A DNA stretch of 64,000 nt from Hoeflea prorocentri (lineage in GTDB: Bacteria; Pseudomonadota; Alphaproteobacteria; Rhizobiales; Rhizobiaceae): the NCBI RefSeq assembly GCF_027944115.1, contig NZ_JAPJZI010000001.1:248001-312000 (forward strand), in the 5' to 3' direction. This document shows, one piece after another, positions 52,140 to 60,475 of this stretch. Below the pieces are notes generated by a model, which was not told the origin of the DNA, ran no database searches, and saw only the letters and a list, made by a program, of their open reading frames with translations. Numbering within the stretch: position 1 is the first letter of the stretch; the number at the start of each line of letters is the position of its first letter. A program made the translations under genes and the position numbers.

Positions 52140-53849
52140 ATGGTTTCCGGGGCGGGTGCGAGCGGGAGCGTTATTGCGCAGTGCCTCCGGGCGCTGCGCT
52201 CCGCTTTTGCCGGCATCGGCATGCTCAGCCTGCCGATCAACTTGCTTATGCTGACCGGCCCGCTCTTCATGCTGCAGGTCTATGACCGGGTGCTGGCGAG
52301 CGGCTCTGTGCCGACACTGGTGGTGCTCGCAGGTCTTGCCGGCGGGCTTTATGTTTTCTACGGGCTGCTTGAGGGCATCCGCTCGCGGGTACTGTTGCGC
52401 ATCGGCCAGCGGCTGGACGCGCAGCTTTCTTCGACAAGCTACGCCTGTTCCGTCACGTTGCCGATCCTGATCGGCCGCAAGGCGGAAAAACTCGATCCGG
52501 TGCGCGATCTGGAATCGGTGCGCCAGTTCCTCGTCGGCCCCGGCCCGGCGGCGATCTTCGACATTCCATGGATGCCGGTCTATCTCGCCATCATCTTCAT
52601 CTTCCATCCGATCCTCGGCTTTGTGGCGACGGGCGGTGCGATCCTCATCTGCGTTCTCATAGCAGCAAACGAGTTCTTCTCGCGCAGGCCTGCGGCGGAA
52701 GCCGGTCAGCATGCAGTGGAGCGAGCGCAGCTGGTCGAACAGGGCCGGCGCAATGCCGAGGCGATTGCAGCCATGGGCATGATGGGCACGCTGACGGAAC
52801 GCTGGCAGGCCTTCAACGGCACGTTCCTTTCCAAGCAGCGGAAAGCCTCAGACGTTTCCAACGCCTTTGGCACGGCGATCAAGACCCTGCGTTTCATGCT
52901 GCAATCCGGGATTCTCGGTGTTGGTGCCTGGCTGGCGATCCTGCAGGAGATCACACCAGGTGTGATGATCGCCGCTTCGATCATGACCTCCCGGGCGCTT
53001 GCCCCGGTGGAGCAGGCCGTTGGCCAGTGGCGTGGTTTTGTGGCCGCGCGTCAGGGCTTCCGGCGGCTAAGGGAAGTGATCGAGAACCGGCCACAGGAGC
53101 CGGAGCGCATGGAACTGCCGCTGCCGGAACAGGCCCTTTCTGTTGTGAACCTCGTTGCCGGCCCGGTTGGCAATCCGGTCCTGCAGAATGTCGGCTTTGC
53201 ACTGAAGGCGGGAGACGGGCTTGGTGTCATCGGCCCGTCCGGTGCCGGCAAGACGAGCCTCGCGCGTGCGCTGGTTGGGGTTTACCCTGTCCTGCGCGGT
53301 TCTTTGCGGTTCGACGGCGCCGATCTCTATCAATGGGCGCCGGAGCGGCAAGGTGCCTTCATCGGCTACCTGCCACAGGACATCCAGCTCTTTGCCGGAA
53401 CGGTGGCGCAGAACATTGCTCGCTTCGATGGCGAGGCGGCGGCCGAGGATATCATCAAGGCGGCGCAACTTGCCGATGCGCATGATCTCATCACCGGCCT
53501 GCCAAATGGCTACGATACGGAGATTGGTGCAGGGGGCAATACGCTGTCGGGCGGTCAGATGCAGCGCATTGCATTGGCAAGAGCGCTCTATGGCAACCCG
53601 TTCCTTGTCGTTCTGGACGAGCCTAATTCGAACCTTGATGCTGACGGCGATGCGGCATTGACCAAGGCGATTGCCGCTCTTCGCGCTGCCGGGTCCATCG
53701 TCATCGTGATAGCCCACCGGCCAAGTGCACTTGCCGCCGTTGATCAAGTGCTCTTCCTGAAAGAAGGACGTGCGCAGGCCTTCGGGCCGAAGGACGAGGT
53801 TCTTGAAAAGGTGCTGGCCAAGACCGCGGTACCGGTCCGGGCGGTGTGA
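52140..53849 (+). CDS. Type I secretion ABC transporter (PrtD/HlyB-type permease-ATPase)
   Basis: 569 residues. The N-terminal membrane domain has about six hydrophobic segments between residues 25 and 290 (GIGMLSLPINLLMLTGPLFM, LPIL…, FIFHPILGFVATGG). The ATPase follows from about 330, with Walker A GPSGAGKTS, the signature LSGGQMQRIALARAL, Walker B LVVLDEPNSNLD and VIVIAHRPSAL. No N-terminal peptidase domain is present, as in the PrtD group that exports RTX proteins with a C-terminal signal. It begins 6 bases after the RTX stop and is followed 7 bases later by the fusion protein gene. No outer-membrane TolC gene lies in the window, so that must come from elsewhere. Confidence 0.93.
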   Translation: MVSGAGASGSVIAQCLRALRSAFAGIGMLSLPINLLMLTGPLFMLQVYDRVLASGSVPTLVVLAGLAGGLYVFYGLLEGIRSRVLLRIGQRLDAQLSSTSYACSVTLPILIGRKAEKLDPVRDLESVRQFLVGPGPAAIFDIPWMPVYLAIIFIFHPILGFVATGGAILICVLIAANEFFSRRPAAEAGQHAVERAQLVEQGRRNAEAIAAMGMMGTLTERWQAFNGTFLSKQRKASDVSNAFGTAIKTLRFMLQSGILGVGAWLAILQEITPGVMIAASIMTSRALAPVEQAVGQWRGFVAARQGFRRLREVIENRPQEPERMELPLPEQALSVVNLVAGPVGNPVLQNVGFALKAGDGLGVIGPSGAGKTSLARALVGVYPVLRGSLRFDGADLYQWAPERQGAFIGYLPQDIQLFAGTVAQNIARFDGEAAAEDIIKAAQLADAHDLITGLPNGYDTEIGAGGNTLSGGQMQRIALARALYGNPFLVVLDEPNSNLDADGDAALTKAIAALRAAGSIVIVIAHRPSALAAVDQVLFLKEGRAQAFGPKDEVLEKVLAKTAVPVRAV

Positions 53850-53856
53850 GGCAATC

Positions 53857-55164
53857 ATGAACGACACGGATCAAACCATTGCCGGCAGCATAAGACATCA
53901 CCTTTGGGGCGCGGGGCTCTTTCTGTGCGTGCTGCTCGTCTTCCTCTTCGGCTCGGCGGCCTGGATGCAGATCGCCGGTGCCGTGATTGCACCCGGAGCC
54001 ATCGTCGTTGAAACCAATGTCAAAACCATCAAGCACAAGGAGGGCGGCATTGTTGACGAAATTCTGGTGCGCAATGGCGACCTTGTCGAAGCGGGCGATC
54101 TGTTGCTGCGGCTTGACGATGCTGTCACACGGGCAAACCTCGCGATCGTCAGCAAGCAGATCGATGAGCTGACGGCGACGGAGGCGCGGCTTCTTGCCGA
54201 GCGGGATGATAAAGAACAAATCGACTTTCCGGATGCGTTGGCACGGAAAGCCCACGATCCGGAAATCGCCCGCATCCTTGACGGTCAGCGCCGGCTGATC
54301 CGGGCGCGCACTGCCGGCCTTGAAGGGCGTATCCGGCAGCTCGAGGAGCAGATCAACCAGCTCGGTGCCCAGATCGATAGCCTTGAAATCCAGATCACTG
54401 CCAAGGGTGAAGAGATCGCCCTGATCAAGACCGAACTTGAAGGTCTCGAGGGGCTTCTAAAGGAGCATTATGTCTCCGCCAACCGCGTGCTGGCCGTGCG
54501 GCGTGACAGGACGCGGCTTTCCGGTGAACACGGCGCTCTGATGGAGGAGCGGGCGCGGGCCGAACTCGCCATCAGCGAGCGGCGGGTGCAGATTCTGCAA
54601 TTGAAGGAAGATGCCCGCGCCGATGTGTTGCGGCAGCTACAGGAAACCCGCAGCGAGACGGCACGCCTGTCTGAACAAAGGGTGGCAGCAGAGGATCAGC
54701 TTTCCCGCATGGATATCCGCGCGCCTCGCTCAGGTTATGTCCACCAGCTGAACATCCACACCAAGGGCGGCTTCATCAGCCCGGCAGAGCCGATCCTGCT
54801 GATTGTACCGAAAGAGGATTCTCTCATCATCGAAACGCAGGTTGCCCCCACCGATGTCGATCAGCTCTTCACCGGGCAGGAGGCGACGATCCGCCTTCCG
54901 GGCCTCAACCAGCGCACCACGCCGGAGCTCAAAGGTGAGGTATTGACCGTCTCCGCCGAGACCAGCCGAGACGAGGTCACCGGCGCCGCGTTCTTCACCG
55001 CCCGCCTCAAGCTCCAGCCCGGTGAGGAGGAAAAAGTCAGCGGCAACATCCTGCTCCCCGGCATGCCGGTCGAAGCCCTCATCACCACCGATGACCGCAC
55101 CATCCTCTCCTACCTCGTCAAACCTATCCAGGATCAGATCGCAAGAGCGCTAAGAGAGGAGTGA
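53857..55164 (+). CDS. Type I secretion membrane fusion protein (PrtE/HlyD type)
   Basis: 435 residues from ATG 53857. An N-terminal transmembrane segment (LFLCVLLVFLFGSAAWMQIA) precedes a biotinyl-lipoyl-like half (KTIKHKEGGIVDEILVRNGD). A long coiled coil lies at about 95-280 (LEEQINQLGAQIDSLEIQI) and the C-terminal part ends ILSYLVKPIQDQIARALREE. It links the ABC exporter to the outer-membrane channel. The 3' third and its downstream sequence are repeated at 42255-42856, where only a pseudogene remnant exists. It is the last gene of the operon. Confidence 0.93.
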   Translation: MNDTDQTIAGSIRHHLWGAGLFLCVLLVFLFGSAAWMQIAGAVIAPGAIVVETNVKTIKHKEGGIVDEILVRNGDLVEAGDLLLRLDDAVTRANLAIVSKQIDELTATEARLLAERDDKEQIDFPDALARKAHDPEIARILDGQRRLIRARTAGLEGRIRQLEEQINQLGAQIDSLEIQITAKGEEIALIKTELEGLEGLLKEHYVSANRVLAVRRDRTRLSGEHGALMEERARAELAISERRVQILQLKEDARADVLRQLQETRSETARLSEQRVAAEDQLSRMDIRAPRSGYVHQLNIHTKGGFISPAEPILLIVPKEDSLIIETQVAPTDVDQLFTGQEATIRLPGLNQRTTPELKGEVLTVSAETSRDEVTGAAFFTARLKLQPGEEEKVSGNILLPGMPVEALITTDDRTILSYLVKPIQDQIARALREE

Positions 55165-55455
55165 AGGGTGAAGAAAATTCCAATGGCTATGGCAGAGGGC
55201 GTCCATTAGCGGTTTGTCGATCCGCCGTTATCTGCCAATATCTTGCCACACGCTTTTGTGGACTTGTGAAGGGTTAGATTCTTGAAGTCCGGCAGCCCAT
55301 GCATTGAACAAAGATATTCCAACGCCGAATGATCAGGACGTCTCGATGACAAACTCTCCGATTGGCGATGCTGCAGCCGATCAGGAAAAGGATCAAATCC
55401 CGCCCCTGAAGCCATTAGATCGATGAGACTATCGAATGTCGGTCTCGGTGGTTGC
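54852..55455. repeat. About 600-bp imperfect direct repeat, right copy
   Basis: This holds the HlyD 3' end plus about 290 bases of downstream non-coding sequence, matching 42255-42856. It terminates with GTCGGTCTCGGTGGTTGC at 55438-55455, the 18-mer also present in reverse at 16383. From 55456 on the two copies are unrelated. Confidence 0.8.
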
Positions 55456-55599
55456 GTGCCCGTGATTTGAACTTTTCAGGCACCGTTGATGCTTCATGAC
55501 CCTATTTGAGCCTACTACAGCCAAATTGCGCCAACTCCTCGACTTTGACATGTGTTTGACATCCGCCGCTTAGGTCGTTGATTTGGTTTGATTGGTGAA

Positions 55600-55647
55600 G
55601 GAATCATAATCCGCGTGTCGGGGGTTCGAGTCCCTCTCCCGCTACCA
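55600..55647 (+). tRNA. 3' half of a tRNA-Met (CAT) gene, remnant
   Basis: The sequence reads GGAATCATAATCC, then CGCGTGTCG and GGGGTTCGAGTCCC, and ends TCCCGCTACCA. It thus contains the anticodon loop ATCATAA (anticodon CAT), the variable region, a T-arm with GTTCGAGTC and the encoded CCA end. The 5' half does not fit: the anticodon stem partner should be GCGGA but AAGGA is found, and no D-arm or acceptor strand pairing with TCCCGCT is present upstream. It is thus a tRNA fragment as left at one end of an integrated element, not a functional gene. Confidence 0.65.
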
Positions 55648-55856
55648 GGACTTTCAGCAGAAATTAGCCCTGTGATGAGGCATCCGTTTTTCGGGTGACC
55701 AATTCTGATCAACCCCTATGCAGATATGCCCGTTGTTTCGATTTCGGGCCTGGCATTCGGCATCATGTCCGCCAGCTGCCGTCATGCCGGATCATCAAGT
55801 CGGCAAAAGCGATAAACGGTATCCGGATCTGTTTTCCAGCAATGTGGTTGTAAGTC

Positions 55857-55876
55857 TTGGTAAAACGCTTTACCAA
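55857..55876. promoter_or_regulatory. LacI-type operator before the sugar-acid operon
   Basis: TTGGTAAAACGCTTTACCAA is a near-perfect 20-bp palindrome (one mismatched central pair) about 50 bases before the SDR start. A close relative stands at 59018-59035 before the LacI gene. Confidence 0.7.
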
Positions 55877-55925
55877 TTATCTTGCACTGAACTTCGTAGC
55901 GACGAGCCAGGACCGGAGACGAAAA

Positions 55926-56642
55926 ATGAAAATCGCGGTGATAACCGGTGGCAACAAGGGGCTGGGGCTGGCGCAGACACGGACGTTTCTTTCCGAAGGC
56001 TGTCAGGTTCATGTCGTGGCGCGCAGCGAAGGCGATCTCGGTTCGCTGACGGGCGATGTACATTTTCATGCGCAGGACCTGAGCAATTGGAGCGACACCA
56101 GCTATCTCGACGCAGTTCACGAGCGGGCAGGGCGCATCGACATACTGGTGAACAATGCGGGCATGCATCTCAAAAAGCCGGTCTGGGAAATTGAGGCCCG
56201 AGAGCTGGAGGCCCGGCTTGATATCAACCTCAAGGCGCTGTTCGCGGCTTGTGGCCAGTTCGTCAGATTGCAATGGGATAGCGGGGGAGCGATCGTCAAT
56301 ATCTCTTCCATGGGAGGCCTGATGGCCTTGCCTTCGGCCGCGGCCTATGTGACGTCCAAGACCGCGGTGATCGGCTTGACGCGGTCGGTTGCGGTTGATG
56401 CAGCCGAATTCGGCATAAGGTGCAATGCGGTTTGCCCTGGTTTTATCGATACGCAGATGACGCGGGCAGTGCTTGAAAAGGATCCGGCCCGACGCGACAA
56501 GATCGAAGGCCGTATCCCCGGCGGAAAATTCGGAACGCCGCAGGACGTGGCCGATGCGGTCTGGTATCTCGCCTCGGACCAGTCGAAATATGTCAACGGG
56601 GTCGCGTTGCCGGTCGACGGCGGCTACTCGATCGGATTTTAG
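55926..56642 (+). CDS. SDR-family oxidoreductase (gluconate-5-dehydrogenase-like)
   Basis: 238 residues from ATG 55926; the frame extends to 55857, but this start has GGAGAC upstream and begins directly with the Rossmann strand MKIAVITGGNKGLGLAQ. It shows NNAGMHLKKPVWE, the catalytic Ser in IVNISSMGGL, the YVTSK tetrad and the NAVCPGFIDTQMTRAV segment. It probably reduces or oxidises a keto sugar acid. The downstream gene encodes an IdnD-like dehydrogenase starting only 4 bases later, so the two are translationally linked. A LacI operator precedes it. Confidence 0.88.
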   Translation: MKIAVITGGNKGLGLAQTRTFLSEGCQVHVVARSEGDLGSLTGDVHFHAQDLSNWSDTSYLDAVHERAGRIDILVNNAGMHLKKPVWEIEARELEARLDINLKALFAACGQFVRLQWDSGGAIVNISSMGGLMALPSAAAYVTSKTAVIGLTRSVAVDAAEFGIRCNAVCPGFIDTQMTRAVLEKDPARRDKIEGRIPGGKFGTPQDVADAVWYLASDQSKYVNGVALPVDGGYSIGF

Positions 56643-56646
56643 AGCC

Positions 56647-57669
56647 ATGACCTATTCAAGATCGGTTTTGCACGCGGCGCGCGATATCCGGATTGAAGTG
56701 GCCGAAATGCCCGGCGACATAGCGCCTGATCATGTCAGGCTGCGACTTGCCGTGGCCAGTATCTGCGGCACCGATATGCACTATTTCCGGCATTTTGCGA
56801 ATGCCGGTTTCTTCCTCGATAATCCGGTGACGCTCGGCCACGAGGCCTGCGCCTATATCGAGGACGCCAACGGGCACAGTTTTGAGAAGGGCGATCTTGT
56901 CGCGATCAATCCGGTGATCGAATGCGGCACCTGCGAAAAGTGCCTGACCGGCGATATCAATATGTGTCCAGCCAAGCGCTTCCCGGGTTCGGCCACGACC
57001 AAACCGCATATTGACGGGTTTTTCCGCGAATATTTCGACTTTCCGGCGCGTTGTTGCCACAAGGTCCCGGACAGCGTAGCGCCCCATCACCTTACTTTCG
57101 CTGAACCGCTCGCCTGCGCAATGCACTCGGTCAACCGGGCAGGTGTCTCGGCCGGGCAGAAAGTGCTGGTCACCGGGTGCGGGCCCATGGGGCTCTTGGC
57201 GACCATCGGCGCTGCGGCCAAAGGCGCGGAAGTCGAGGTGACGGATTTGAAACCCGAGGCCATCGCGGCAGCGCAGGCCGTCGGTGCGAAGGGCGGTTTT
57301 CCAGTTGGAACGGAAACGCCGCCCGATAGCGGTTACGATGTCGTCATTGAAGCCAGCGGTTCGCCGCATGGTTATAATCAGGCGTTGGGCGCGGTTCGCA
57401 AACAGGGCGTGATCAGTGTCCTGTCGTTGATCCAGGCTTCCGAGACGCCCATCAATCTGCACCTCAACGCGCTCAAAGAGGTGACATCGGTCGGCTCGAT
57501 CCTGTTTACCTCAGAATTTGGTGAAGCCGTGTCTCTTATCGCCGGCGGGACGGTTGATTTCGATGCGATTATCGCCGGGCGCTACCCGGTTTCCCACACG
57601 CAGGCAGCCTGTGATTTCATGGCCAATGGTGAGGCCGTCGGCAAGGTCCTCATTACGCCCGACGGTTAG
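56647..57669 (+). CDS. idnD: Zinc alcohol dehydrogenase, L-idonate-5-dehydrogenase-like
   Basis: 340 residues from ATG 56647, which immediately follows the SDR stop. Zinc-enzyme landmarks are SICGTDMHYFRHF, GHEACAYIE, the structural zinc cysteines (CGTCEKCLTGDINMC) and the Rossmann motif TGCGPMGLLA. The insert RFPGSATTKPHIDGFFREYF corresponds to the FFGSA…PHVDGGF segment of L-idonate 5-dehydrogenase, and FAEPLACAMH is also of that type. With the SDR and LacI neighbours, an idonate/ketogluconate or related sugar-acid pathway is likely. Another polyol remains possible. Confidence 0.75.
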   Translation: MTYSRSVLHAARDIRIEVAEMPGDIAPDHVRLRLAVASICGTDMHYFRHFANAGFFLDNPVTLGHEACAYIEDANGHSFEKGDLVAINPVIECGTCEKCLTGDINMCPAKRFPGSATTKPHIDGFFREYFDFPARCCHKVPDSVAPHHLTFAEPLACAMHSVNRAGVSAGQKVLVTGCGPMGLLATIGAAAKGAEVEVTDLKPEAIAAAQAVGAKGGFPVGTETPPDSGYDVVIEASGSPHGYNQALGAVRKQGVISVLSLIQASETPINLHLNALKEVTSVGSILFTSEFGEAVSLIAGGTVDFDAIIAGRYPVSHTQAACDFMANGEAVGKVLITPDG

Positions 57670-57718
57670 TGGGCGTTCCGGTTGATTTCCGATGCTCCGG
57701 CATCGCAGGCAATGCGGA

Positions 57719-58876
57719 TTATGTTCGCCACAGCCTTTGAGACGCCAGACGCGCACCCTCGGCCAGCGATTTGATCTTTGTCCAGACCACACGGTTTTCC
57801 ACTTCGGTTTTGTAAATCGCCTGGCTTGAAAACCCGCAATCCGTGGAGGCAATCACGTTCTCGCGTCCGCATCGATCGGCAAAGCGGATAATGCGCTCGG
57901 CAATATATTCCGGGTGCTCCACGACGCTTGAGGCGTGGGTAATGACGCCCGGCAGAACGAGCTTGCCGTCCGGCAATTTGACATGTTCCCAAAGATGGTA
58001 CTCGTGCTCATGTCTCGGGTTGCCGGCTTCAAACGAATAGGCTCCCGCGTTCACCTTCAGAACCTCGTTCACCATCATCGGCAGGTCGGGTTCGTGGACC
58101 CGCGGTCCCTGATTGATACCGTAGCAGGTATGGTAGCGTATTTTCTCTTCCGGAATGCCCCTGATCGAGTGGTTGACTGTCTCGACATAAAGATTCGCCT
58201 TGGCAATCCGCTGCTTGTCGTCCAGGGATTTGTCCATGTAGACATGCGGCAGAAACGGGTCGTCGACCTGCAGCAGAAAGCCGGCATCAATGATTGCATT
58301 ATACTCGACCGACAGGGCGTCGGCGACGGCGTACATGTAGTCTTCCTGGCTGTCGTAGTGTTCATTATGGCCGACACCGGTGACTGCGGCGCTTGGCATG
58401 AAAGCCTCTTCCACCCCGTATTTTGTGCATGCGTCGCGTAGGTTCTTCAGATCTTTCTGCAAGTCTTGCTGACCGACATATTCAACCGGCCCAACACAGA
58501 TCACAGGATGGGCCGGCGCTATCGCGCCGCCCAGATGCGCGCGGGCAAAGTAGTCCTCGTAATACTCCGGAAAGGCTTCCTTTTCAGCCCGGTAGTATCC
58601 GGTATCGAACCCCGGGCGCTGCTCGTACCCGGTCAGGCGTTCCTCGATGTAGATTGCATGGCCGGGCTTGGACATCTCCCCGTCGGCGACGATATCGATC
58701 CCGGCTTCAACCTGCAGGGCAATCATCTTGTCGACAGAGGCTGCAATTGCAGCGTCCAGCGCTGCGGCTTCGTATTCCAGGCCACCCGTCTTGAGCTTGA
58801 GAATGTCCAACAGCTCGTGCGGACGCGGCAGGCTGCCGACATGGGTTGTCAGGATACGATCCTTGCTGGTTCTCAT
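57719..58876 (-). CDS. Cobalamin-independent methionine-synthase-like protein
   Basis: 385 residues, about half the length of MetE and equal to its C-terminal catalytic domain. It begins with THVGSLPRPHELLDI. Zinc ligands are visible as His and Cys in YHTCYG, a possible Glu in FEAGNPRHEHE and Cys in STDCGFSSQ. The N-terminal methyltetrahydrofolate domain of MetE is absent, so it is not a complete methionine synthase. Homologues of this size include MetE-like methyltransferases and epoxyalkane:coenzyme M transferases. The gene points away from the LacI regulator with 224 bases between, and ends 50 bases from the idnD-like gene, convergently. Its substrate is unknown. Confidence 0.85.
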   Translation of the reverse strand: MRTSKDRILTTHVGSLPRPHELLDILKLKTGGLEYEAAALDAAIAASVDKMIALQVEAGIDIVADGEMSKPGHAIYIEERLTGYEQRPGFDTGYYRAEKEAFPEYYEDYFARAHLGGAIAPAHPVICVGPVEYVGQQDLQKDLKNLRDACTKYGVEEAFMPSAAVTGVGHNEHYDSQEDYMYAVADALSVEYNAIIDAGFLLQVDDPFLPHVYMDKSLDDKQRIAKANLYVETVNHSIRGIPEEKIRYHTCYGINQGPRVHEPDLPMMVNEVLKVNAGAYSFEAGNPRHEHEYHLWEHVKLPDGKLVLPGVITHASSVVEHPEYIAERIIRFADRCGRENVIASTDCGFSSQAIYKTEVENRVVWTKIKSLAEGARLASQRLWRT

Positions 58877-59017
58877 CTGTTCTTCCCCCTGCCTGTCTGC
58901 GTTTGTTTTAAAAGCGTGCCAGGCGTCATCCGATGGAGGCCGCGAAACGCATGCCGCCGGGTGTGCACAAAGCGTCCGGCATCGAGCCCCTCCCCGGATT
59001 TCTCGATTTTAATCATC

Positions 59018-59035
59018 TGGTAATGCGCTTTACCA
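59018..59035. promoter_or_regulatory. LacI-type operator before the regulator gene
   Basis: TGGTAATGCGCTTTACCA shares the GGTAAnnCGCTTTACC core with the operator at 55857. It is positioned about 65 bases before the LacI start and 140 bases from the MetE-like start, so it can control either gene. A half-site, GCGGTAAATG, follows at about 59049. Confidence 0.65.
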
Positions 59036-59100
59036 TGTTTGACTTGAGCGGTAAATGTTTAATGTAGAGACGGAATCTGGAACGAGTGTAAGGCCGGTAC

Positions 59101-60099
59101 ATGGCGACGATGGCGCAGATCGCACGCAAGGCAGGGGTGTCCCCCGCCGTGGTTTCGCGTGTGATCAGCAATGACGCAACATTGAGGATTTCCAAGGAGA
59201 CCCGGGAGAGAGTGCACGCGGCAATTCGCGAAATGAACTACTCCCCGAATGTGGCCGCCCAGTCCCTGGTTTCGTCGCGCACCGGAACGATAGCAATCGT
59301 CGTGCACGACATGGCCAACCCGGTCTATGGAGAGATTTTACGGGGCGCTCAGTCCGAGGCCGCAATTCAAAACAAGGCCATTGTTCTGGGCGATGCATCC
59401 GTCAGTCCGCAAAGCAACAGCCGGCTCGCGCAGCTGATCGGCGGGGGCGGCGTCGATGGTCTCATTCTTCAGGCGGCGGGCGTTCGCTCGGATGATTACA
59501 TCACGCGCGCGGTGCACAATAAGGTTCCGATTGTCTTGTTGCAGGCCGATCTGGAGATCGACGCTCATCTGATATCGCTGCCGGATGAAGATGCCGCGTA
59601 TTTGGCAACGCGGCATCTCCTGGACCTCGGTCATAAAAAAATCGCGTGTCTTGCCGGCGAACCCGGGCTGACATTTGCCGAAGCACGGCTGAAGGGCTGG
59701 CGTTCGGCAATGGGAGCGCTCTCACACGATCACCTGATTGCCCACTGTGCGCCCGATACAACTGCAGGTGAGGTTGCTATGCGCGAACTTCTTGAGCGTG
59801 ATCAAGATGTCACCGGACTGGTCTGTTTCAATGTGGTGTCCGCAATCGGCGCACTGCGGGTTGCGCGTGCGGCCGGCTTTCGCATTCCCGAAGACCTGTC
59901 AATCGTCGCCATACATGACGTCAAGTTCGCCGAGGATTTGAAGGTGCCGTTGACCGTTGTGGCCATGCCGCTGTCCGAGCTTGGTCAGGAAGCCGTCAAA
60001 ATGGTCTGCACACCGCCGCCCGAGCCGAAGAGCCGACTGTTGCTGGATCACAAGCCGGAACTGATCCTCAGGGAGAGCACAACCATTCCACGGACATGA
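59101..60099 (+). CDS. LacI-family transcriptional regulator
   Basis: 332 residues with the N-terminal DNA-binding domain MATMAQIARKAGVSPAVVSR and the hinge helix (NVAAQSLVSSRTG), followed by a periplasmic-binding-protein-like effector domain (IAIVVHDMANPVYGEILRG, then HLLDLGHKKIACLAG and GLVCFNVVSAIGALR). Two related palindromes, before its own gene and before the SDR-idnD operon, fit this family's operator type. It therefore probably represses the sugar-acid genes and itself until the inducer is present. It may also control the divergent MetE-like gene. Confidence 0.92.
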   Translation: MATMAQIARKAGVSPAVVSRVISNDATLRISKETRERVHAAIREMNYSPNVAAQSLVSSRTGTIAIVVHDMANPVYGEILRGAQSEAAIQNKAIVLGDASVSPQSNSRLAQLIGGGGVDGLILQAAGVRSDDYITRAVHNKVPIVLLQADLEIDAHLISLPDEDAAYLATRHLLDLGHKKIACLAGEPGLTFAEARLKGWRSAMGALSHDHLIAHCAPDTTAGEVAMRELLERDQDVTGLVCFNVVSAIGALRVARAAGFRIPEDLSIVAIHDVKFAEDLKVPLTVVAMPLSELGQEAVKMVCTPPPEPKSRLLLDHKPELILRESTTIPRT

Positions 60100-60475
60100 A
60101 ACAAGGTTTTTTTGATTGAAGTCAGCATCATTGACATGGGTTTGATTAGCCGCATAATAAGTGCGCAAAGTATTGAATACAATTATCGCTTGAAATTTTA
60201 ACGATTTGCGTGCATCCTATAGTAGGTTCTCCAATGAACGCGGGTACGAAGTGGCGGAAGTGACCCTGTTTATTGACGACGTGTCGGCCAGTACCTTGGC
60301 GATCCCCAAACGCGTCATTCTATTCTGCCAACATCGTGAAACGCTGTGAGAACTGTAAGAGTTCGTAAGGTACAGCTCGCGACGATCCTTCAATGATTGA
60401 TTGGCCGGCGCTTGGTCTTTTCACCGCAGTCCGGCGGTATGATACCGCCAGACTCGCAAAGACGAGTGTTTTGGG
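60100..60475. other. Intergenic region, no gene seen
   Basis: The region is AT-rich after the LacI stop (60110-60220), then mixed. Only short frames without good starts exist. The promoter of the large exoprotein gene should lie here, but no clear hexamers stand out. CCGGCGGTATGATACCGCCAG at 60431 contains the 7-bp inverted repeat GGCGGTA / TACCGCC. Confidence 0.4.

Noticed and set aside
51651-52712. 353-codon minus-strand frame across the RTX end and exporter start
   Set aside because: It is antisense to two real genes and is rich in Arg, Asp and His, as expected from the complement of RTX and GC-rich codons.
55600-55647. Functional tRNA-Met gene
   Set aside because: The 5' half does not pair with the acceptor or anticodon stem, so only a 3' fragment is claimed.
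57719-58876. Complete methionine synthase MetE
   Set aside because: At 385 residues it lacks the N-terminal half. Only the catalytic zinc domain is present.
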